This document shows, in pieces, positions 58,351 through 64,000 of a stretch of DNA of 64,000 bases. The DNA comes from Apiotrichum sp. Y4204 (Eukaryota; Basidiomycota; Tremellomycetes; Trichosporonales; Trichosporonaceae). The position numbers and the translations under genes were made by a program. Every line of letters starts with the position of its first letter. Position 1 is the stretch's first letter. Under the pieces are notes generated by a model that worked only from the letters and a program-made list of their open reading frames with translations, was not told the DNA's origin and did no database searches. The stretch is taken from the NCBI GenBank assembly GCA_025531455.1, contig JAMYHL010000020.1:310001-374000 (forward strand). Reading direction: 5' to 3'.

Positions 58351-59809
58351 CTAAAGCCGCGCATTCTTGGGCACGACAATGTCGATAAACTCCTTGACAT
58401 CGTTCCAGAGCAACTTGGGCTTCTCGAGCGCAAGGAAGTGCCCGCCCTCGAGGTGGCGCCGCGCGAACACGAGATTCGCCTTTGTGCGCACCATCGCGAT
58501 CGGCGTAGGGTAGATCTCGAGGATGCACTGCGTGTACCCCATCGGCTTTGTGATTTCCTTGGGGAGCGCCGCCTCGGGGTCCTTGACCATGCCGTATTCC
58601 TGACAGTCAGGAGATGAAGCAATGGGAAGCAAAAGAGACATTCAACTCACCGCGCGGTAGTGCCAGATACATGTTGCCGCCGTGTTCGTGAACCAGTACA
58701 GGCTGACCTCGGCGAGCAGCCAGTCGAGGTTGTTCGGAATGTCGGCGTACTGAAGCTTTTCGCCAATCCTACACTTGTCAACAACAGACTTAGGTGTTCC
58801 CACTCACCAGGCAAGAAGAGCGACCGGGTCGCTCTCGAGAATGTACCCGATCGTAGCTGGCTTGGTTGCGTGCTCGACGAGATATCCGAGACCCCAGGCT
58901 TCCCACTTTTGCGCGCGGGCAAGGCACTGCTGGTCGACCTTGTCGAACGACGCGGTGTCGACCTTGGACTTGAGGAGCGGGTAGAAGTTGACGTGGATGC
59001 CTGTCTGTCAGCACCCCAAGATATTCTCTACCCACCAATGCAGTCGTCAAACGTGCTCAGCTGGCGGGTGACGAACGAGCCGATATCTCCGCCCTGCGCA
59101 ATGTATCCCTTGCCTGCAGCCTTGGTGAACCCGAGGCCGCGCATAACCGCATCCTGTGCGCCCGCACAGTCGCGCGACGAGAACGGGCGGTCCTCGCGGG
59201 GCGGGGACGACCAGCCGTAGCCGATCAGGCTGGGCACGATAAAGTGGTACGGCAGCGTCGCGGGCGTGTACTCCTTTGCGAGGAGGGAGAGCATGGGCGT
59301 AAACTCGAGCACCGAGCCTGAGGTTAGGTGCTGAAATGGGGAGGGCGAGACCTACCAGGCCAGCCGTGGTTGAGCATCACGGGGATCGCGTCCTTGCGCT
59401 CCGAGAAGAGACCAATAAAGTGCACGTCGTACGCGGCCCCATCGTACTCGACCTTGGCGATAAAGTTGGGAAACTGGTTGATCTCGCGCTCCGTCTTGCG
59501 CCTGGAGTCAATCAGGGCCTGAAACATAGAAGGAATGGAAGTAGTCAAACCTCCCCAGGGAACCCAACCCCCCACCCTCCCCCCCACTCGCACTCACCAG
59601 TCAACCTCCTGCCAGCGCTTGACGGCCTTCTGCATCCAGTCATACGAGGTGCCGAGGTGCGGCGGCCCGCGCGAGTTCTCCCACGTGCGGCGGTGGCGCG
59701 GCGGGCGCGCGAGGCGCGCGCGCAGGTCGTCAATGTCCGCCTGCGGGACGTTGACGGTGAACGGCTCGAGCGGGATCGTAGGCTTGGTAGGGGGCGTGGC
59801 GAAGCGCAT
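58351..59809 (-). CDS. epoxide hydrolase (microsomal type, EHN plus alpha/beta-hydrolase)
   Basis: Hydrolyses epoxides to diols. Exons 59809-59598, 59501-59356, 59317-59036, 59000-58808, 58768-58651, 58599-58351; 399 residues. The N-terminal EHN domain shows EPFTVNVPQADIDDLRARLA and, across intron 1, VDWRKTEREINQFPNF, which fits the family best with the acceptor at 59502. The catalytic domain has the oxyanion motif NHGWPGSVLEF, the nucleophile Asp197 in AQGGDIGSFV, and His371 in EGGHFLALEKP. YWFTNTAATCIWHYR carries the lid region. Length matches fungal homologues of about 400 residues. No signal peptide is visible. Confidence 0.92.
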
Positions 59810-61140
59810 CTTGAGTGAGGAGATGGGTGGGGACTGGAAGCTGAAGGCTGGGGAGGCGTTGGGCGCTTTATTTATGCTAGAATGTGGACAGTCACGAGCT
59901 CGGTGCTGTTTCGCGCTGGACACTGTTGCTGCACGTTGTCGGCGTCGTTGTGCATGGTTGCGAACATTACGGACCGTCGGTCATCACCCCCCGGGCAAGT
60001 GGTACCCGATGACGTCCGGCTCCTCCCCACAAACCCCATGCCCCAAGGTCCGGAAGGTTAGTCGCCATGCGTCGCCTCCAAGACTATAGTTCAAGCATTC
60101 CTGTCTGCTTAATAAGTGCGCGACATCATGTGCTCGAGAGGAGCATGCTGGCGCTCAAGAACGTGCATCGCGTATGCATAGTTGTTGCTGGAATGCAGTT
60201 GTGCGACAAGGTGTGATGGGGAATGTTGCAAGTGGCAACCGTGATAAGCTCGGCTTGGTCCCAAGTGACAATCCTGGACGATCGATCGATTTAGCGGGGG
60301 CGCACACGCGGATCTGGCGTGAGACTCACGGGTCGTTGTCACGCGACAATCGTGTGGTAGTTAGGGTTCAACCTTCCGTACACGGTGCACAAGCTCAGGC
60401 TCAGCCTGGCAGCCTGCCTTCTCGCTGTGCATGGGAGCGAAGTGATGTCAGCCTCCCACCCCCGACCCCACCATCCCCTGGTGTGTGGTAAAACTCAGAC
60501 TTGGCAGTTCCCTTCTCGTCCAGCTGGAAATAGAGTTTTCTCGGCGCTTGCCCCTTGGCCCCTTGGATTCTTTCCTTGGTAGCAGATCTAGAACCTGGTC
60601 TGGCAGGGTGTGTTCGCAGATTGCGCAGTCGGACACTGGAAAAAGCGTAGCTGCTTGCGCCCTTGAGCCGGGCTGTGGGCGGCGGGCGCGGGGCGCAGGG
60701 GTGGCGGGATACACACACCACACACCTCCTACTGCTTGCTCAGAAGTGGATCTCACCAGAGTGATGCAAGGCACCACACTGCAAAAAAACGGGGGTCGTC
60801 ACCGGGCAATGGGTGGTGTGCATACATACACACACCACCGAAATGGACGCAAACCTGCCCTTTTCCTGCTGCGCGCTACGGCCGCAATAGCCATGCATAG
60901 TCGCTCCATCTGCCATCCTCTGCATTGCACACATCTTCATTGCCACCACCACCACTCTCGTTGTCACCATCAGAAACGCCCTTACTCAAATATAGATATC
61001 ACGACCGCGCGCTTGTAATCCCCGCGAGACAAGGCAGAAAAAGAAAAACACACGGCGACCGTCGTACCCGCTCTTTCCCCCGACTCTCCTCTCAATCCCA
61101 CCCCACCCCACCCCACCGTACTCCACCCATATCCACCACC
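59810..61140. other. 1.3 kb divergent intergenic region
   Basis: Between epoxide hydrolase (minus) and the small surface protein (plus). Contains a CA/CC-rich leader (ccccacccc repeats near 61098-61118). No gene recognised. Confidence 0.5.
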
Positions 61141-62019
61141 ATGCGCGCCGCCCTCCTCACCCTCCTCGCCGTCTCCGTCGCTGCCCAGCGCGCGACGATC
61201 GTTGACGCCGTATGTCCCGCACTGTGCGAATGAACAACTGCTGACACTGTGGCGTTTTATTGCGATTGCTGCTGCACTATTCGTTGACGCCATTTTGTTC
61301 TTAGGATGTGAGTGTTTTCTCGAGAGGCGTTCAATACGCCACTGGCAGCACTCTGCCCGTGTATCATGTTCGGCGCGTATGTCATGTATACTAACTTGCA
61401 GGGAAATGTGATCGCGGTTACGATCGCCACCGACGCCGACGGTGACCCCACGGCGACCCGTACACTGTATGTTGTCCCGGTGATTCCAGCCACTGACTAG
61501 CAGTTCCACTATCAGCACCGCCGATGTCGCCGGGGCGATCACCACCACGGCGCTGACCACGACCACCAGGGCGCGCACCACCACCACCACCGCGGACGAC
61601 ACGGAGGAGACGACGACGACAACGACGCCCGCTGGGGGAAAGCAGGGGTGAGTGCCGGGTCTTGCAGTCGTGCAAGGCAATTCCGAACGGCCTGGCGTTT
61701 GTCCGTTACTGACAGTAGCCACAAGGGCAATGTTGGCGCGCCGCCAGAGAGCGAGGCGGGCCCCATGACCGCCACGACGTACTGGTACCCGCGGCCAGGA
61801 GGCGGCGACGCGTTGACCGGAACTTGGACCAACTCGTACGTCCCGCTGACGGAAGCGACCGCAACGTACGCAGCGGGCACGATCGCGTCCGAGGTGCCAA
61901 CGCAAACGGGCAGCGAGGCAAAGCAACAGCAGGCCGCGGCAGGCAACGCTGCCGGGCGCACCCTCCCCGCCGGGTTCTTCGCCGCCGCCGGTGTCGCGGC
62001 CGGCGCCCTCTTCCTCTAG
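61141..62019 (+). CDS. small Thr-rich secreted, probably GPI-anchored protein
   Basis: Exons 61141-61209, (possible 3-nt exon 61305-61307), 61402-61466, 61516-61647, 61719-62019 (or from 61716); about 188 residues. A signal peptide (MRAALLTLLAVSVAAQ) leads to a short region GNVIAVTIATDADGD, a Thr run suited to O-mannosylation (TTTALTTTTRA, TTTTTTPAG), a Tyr/Trp/Pro segment (MTATTYWYPRPGGGD), and a C-terminal hydrophobic tail after small residues (AGFFAAAGVAAGALFL) that fits a GPI signal. No enzyme domain. A cell-wall or surface role is inferred. Introns have canonical borders and a CTAAC branch point. Confidence 0.75.
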
Positions 62020-62435
62020 GCGCTGGCGCCGCCTGTTCTTGTGGTCTTGCCGCCACCCCATTCGTACATACTTTACACATATTAGGACTCTGACGACCGC
62101 CCGCCTGCGGGCTTGTAGATGATGCATTTTGTTTTTATCCGTGGCGGTGCCGCGCGAGGACGAGGGAGGGTGGGTCTCTTGGTGGAGGGTGAACGACGTC
62201 GCCCTTTCTCGATGTCAAGAGTGGTATGGAATGCGACGCGAGAGGCGGTGGAATGTGTGCGATGACTCTTGTCGACAGCGTTGGATCCTGGTACGAGAAA
62301 CTTATTCCACCAGAAGAAATGCTGTCCAGATGGGGGCCTTGATCGCCTACAGCTCACAGCCTCTAAAGAATGGACGCATCATCTCCGCTCAAACCAGCGC
62401 TTCGATCCAATGCAATGCATGTACAACTACAACCC
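62020..62435. other. convergent 3' intergenic region
   Basis: Lies between the surface-protein gene and PRO2. No coding signal. Confidence 0.5.
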
Positions 62436-63926
62436 CTAGAACGGCGCTGTGCGCTCGATATCCGTGTGGGTGTATCCCTGCCCCTTCTCGTGGTCGGCGA
62501 TCGTCGATCCTTCCGGCTGAGTCGAGCGGAGGACATATTTGTAGATGACGAGGCCGTCAAGACCGACCGGTCCACGCGCGTGCGTCTTGCCCGTCGAGAT
62601 GCCCACCTCCGTGCCGAGACCGTACCGCGTCCCGTCCGCAAAGCGCGTCGACGCATTGACAAAGCAGTTGGCGCTGTCGAGTCCGCGCGCCCATGCGCTC
62701 ATCGCGGATTCCGTCTCGGTGACGATACTGTCGGTGTGGTGCGACGAGTGTGCGTTGATGTGCTTGATCGCGGCGGAGACGTCGGGGACGGCCTTGACCG
62801 CCAGAGTCGGGCCGAGGAACTCGGTAAAGTAGTCGTCCGGAGTCGAGGCGCTGGCCTTCTTGGCGGCAGCGGTGCCGGAGATGGCGGCGAGGGTTGCCGC
62901 GTCGCATTTCAGCTCAACGTCCACGGCAGCCAGGGCGTCCGCGACCTGCGGCCACAGAGTCGCGAGGAGCGACTCGTGCACCAGTAGCGTCTCGGCGGCG
63001 TTGCATGCTGCCATGTAGTCAATCTGGGGTCAGCAAGAGGGAATTGGGGAGATTATCCCGGCGTGAAGAAGGTCTGAAGGTTCTGTGCAGTGCCTACTGA
63101 GACTGCCGAAGCTCGGGTCCGAGATGCTCCCACAGAAAGCCTTCTCTGCATCATCGCCTCGGTGGCGACTCACCTTCGACTCGACTGCAATCCTGATCGC
63201 CTTGTTCGCGTCCGCCGTCTCGTCGAGGTACACTGCGCAGATGCCGTCCGCGTGGCCCATAACGGGAATGCGGGTGTTGTTCTGAATCGAGGTGACGAGC
63301 GCGTTGCCGCCGCGGGGCATCACGAGGTCAATGTACTTGTCCTGCGCGAGGAGGCTCGAGATCTCCTCGCGGGTCGAGACGGTCTGGACAAATGTAGAGG
63401 GAATGGACGTCTTTGCGAGCGCGTCGGCGATAATCTTCGAGAGCACGGCGGTCGTGTGGCTGCTCTCCTTGCCGCCCTTGAGGATCGCCGCGTTGCCCGA
63501 CTTGATAGCCAGCGCGGCGATGTTGACGACGACCTCGGGGCGCGCCTCGAAGATGACGAGCAGCACGCCAACGGGGCAAGTCACGCGGTGGAGCTGGAGC
63601 CCCGGGCCGAGCTCCTTGGCGAAAGTGACAATGCCGGTCGGGAGGGGGAGGGCCGCGACGTCCGTGATGCCCTGCAGCATCGAGTCGTACTTTCCCTTCT
63701 TGCCGAGGTCGAGGCGCGAGAGGAGCGAGGCCGAGAGCTTGCCGCTCTCCACGAGCGGCGCCGCGGCCTCCATGTCCTTCTTGTTCGCGGCGAGCACCTC
63801 GTCGCGCGCACTGGCGATCGCGTCGCGGATAGAGGAGAGCGCGACGTCGCGCTCGGACGCGGGAACGAGCTGCGACGCTTCAAAGGCGGCGCGAGCGGCC
63901 TTGGCGATCGATTCGGCGGAGGCCAT
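62436..63926 (-). CDS. PRO2: gamma-glutamyl phosphate reductase
   Basis: NADPH-dependent second step of proline synthesis, reducing glutamyl 5-phosphate to the semialdehyde. Exons 63926-63174 and 63023-62436; 446 residues. Landmarks are EVLAANKKDMEAA, RLDLGKKGKYDSMLQGI, RVTCPVGVLLVIFEARPEV, GNAAILKGGKES, DLVMPRGGNALVTSIQ, IPVMGHADGICAVY, the catalytic Cys258 in MAACNAAETLLVHESLL, FLGPTLAVKAV, and NASTRFADGTRYGLGTEVGI. Length agrees with yeast Pro2 (456). Only 74 bp of upstream sequence is in the window. Confidence 0.95.
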
Positions 63927-64000
63927 TTTGTGTAATGTTCGTGGGGAGTGTGAATGGAGTGTTGTTGTGACTTTCACCAGGACATCTACATTGCTTGCCA

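Noticed and set aside
59502..59519. Alternative acceptor of epoxide hydrolase intron 1 at 59519
   Set aside because: It breaks the reading frame with the GTGAGT donor, whereas the acceptor at 59502 restores VDWRKTEREINQF.

Overview
The window looks like nuclear DNA of a basidiomycete yeast, most likely of the order Trichosporonales (Trichosporon, Cutaneotrichosporon, Apiotrichum or Vanrija). The evidence is GC-rich sequence, compact genes split by many short GT-AG introns (often 37-100 nt, donor GTGAGT, branch points CTAAC or CTGAC), Pol III tRNA with an intron, and protein families typical of fungi. The order is inferred from gene style and protein feel, not from a phylogeny. I rebuilt gene models by reading across introns, and every multi-exon model given as intact sums to a whole number of codons.

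Layout: a truncated unknown gene end (1-178); RPB3 of RNA polymerase II; MDM34 of the ERMES complex; an amino-acid permease on the minus strand whose largest intron carries a 32-base G run; a 4.4 kb gene-free divergent region; indoleamine 2,3-dioxygenase; the Cdc48 cofactor p47/SHP1; DAHP synthase with Gcn4-type sites upstream; farnesyltransferase beta subunit; a THEM6-like thioesterase; a SUZ-domain RNA-binding protein with Q/H tracts; the fluoride exporter FEX1; tRNA-Ala(AGC); proline dehydrogenase PUT1; the SURF6/RRP14 ribosome-biogenesis factor; a decayed F-box/2-oxoglutarate oxygenase locus; a secreted group XII-like phospholipase A2; a membrane-anchored double amidohydrolase; a cytochrome b561 protein; a 2-hydroxyacid dehydrogenase; an RLM1/MEF2-type MADS-box factor; a PEX28/PEX30-family dysferlin-domain peroxin; IMP2; a Derlin; ATG16; an epoxide hydrolase; a small GPI-type surface protein; and PRO2.

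There is no operon or gene cluster. Recurring themes are amino-acid metabolism (permease, IDO, DAHP synthase, PUT1, PRO2), with proline synthesis and breakdown both present, and organelle or proteostasis functions (MDM34, IMP2, PEX, Derlin, SHP1, ATG16).

The most unusual locus is 35976-38785. An F-box protein and an Fe(II)/2-oxoglutarate oxygenase appear to read into one another without a stop. The locus carries an in-frame TGA, a frameshift, and a TAG where the family normally has tryptophan, while TATA box and splice sites survive. A second notable gene is the amidohydrolase (42888-45882), whose C-terminal half looks like an internal copy that has lost its HxH metal motif.
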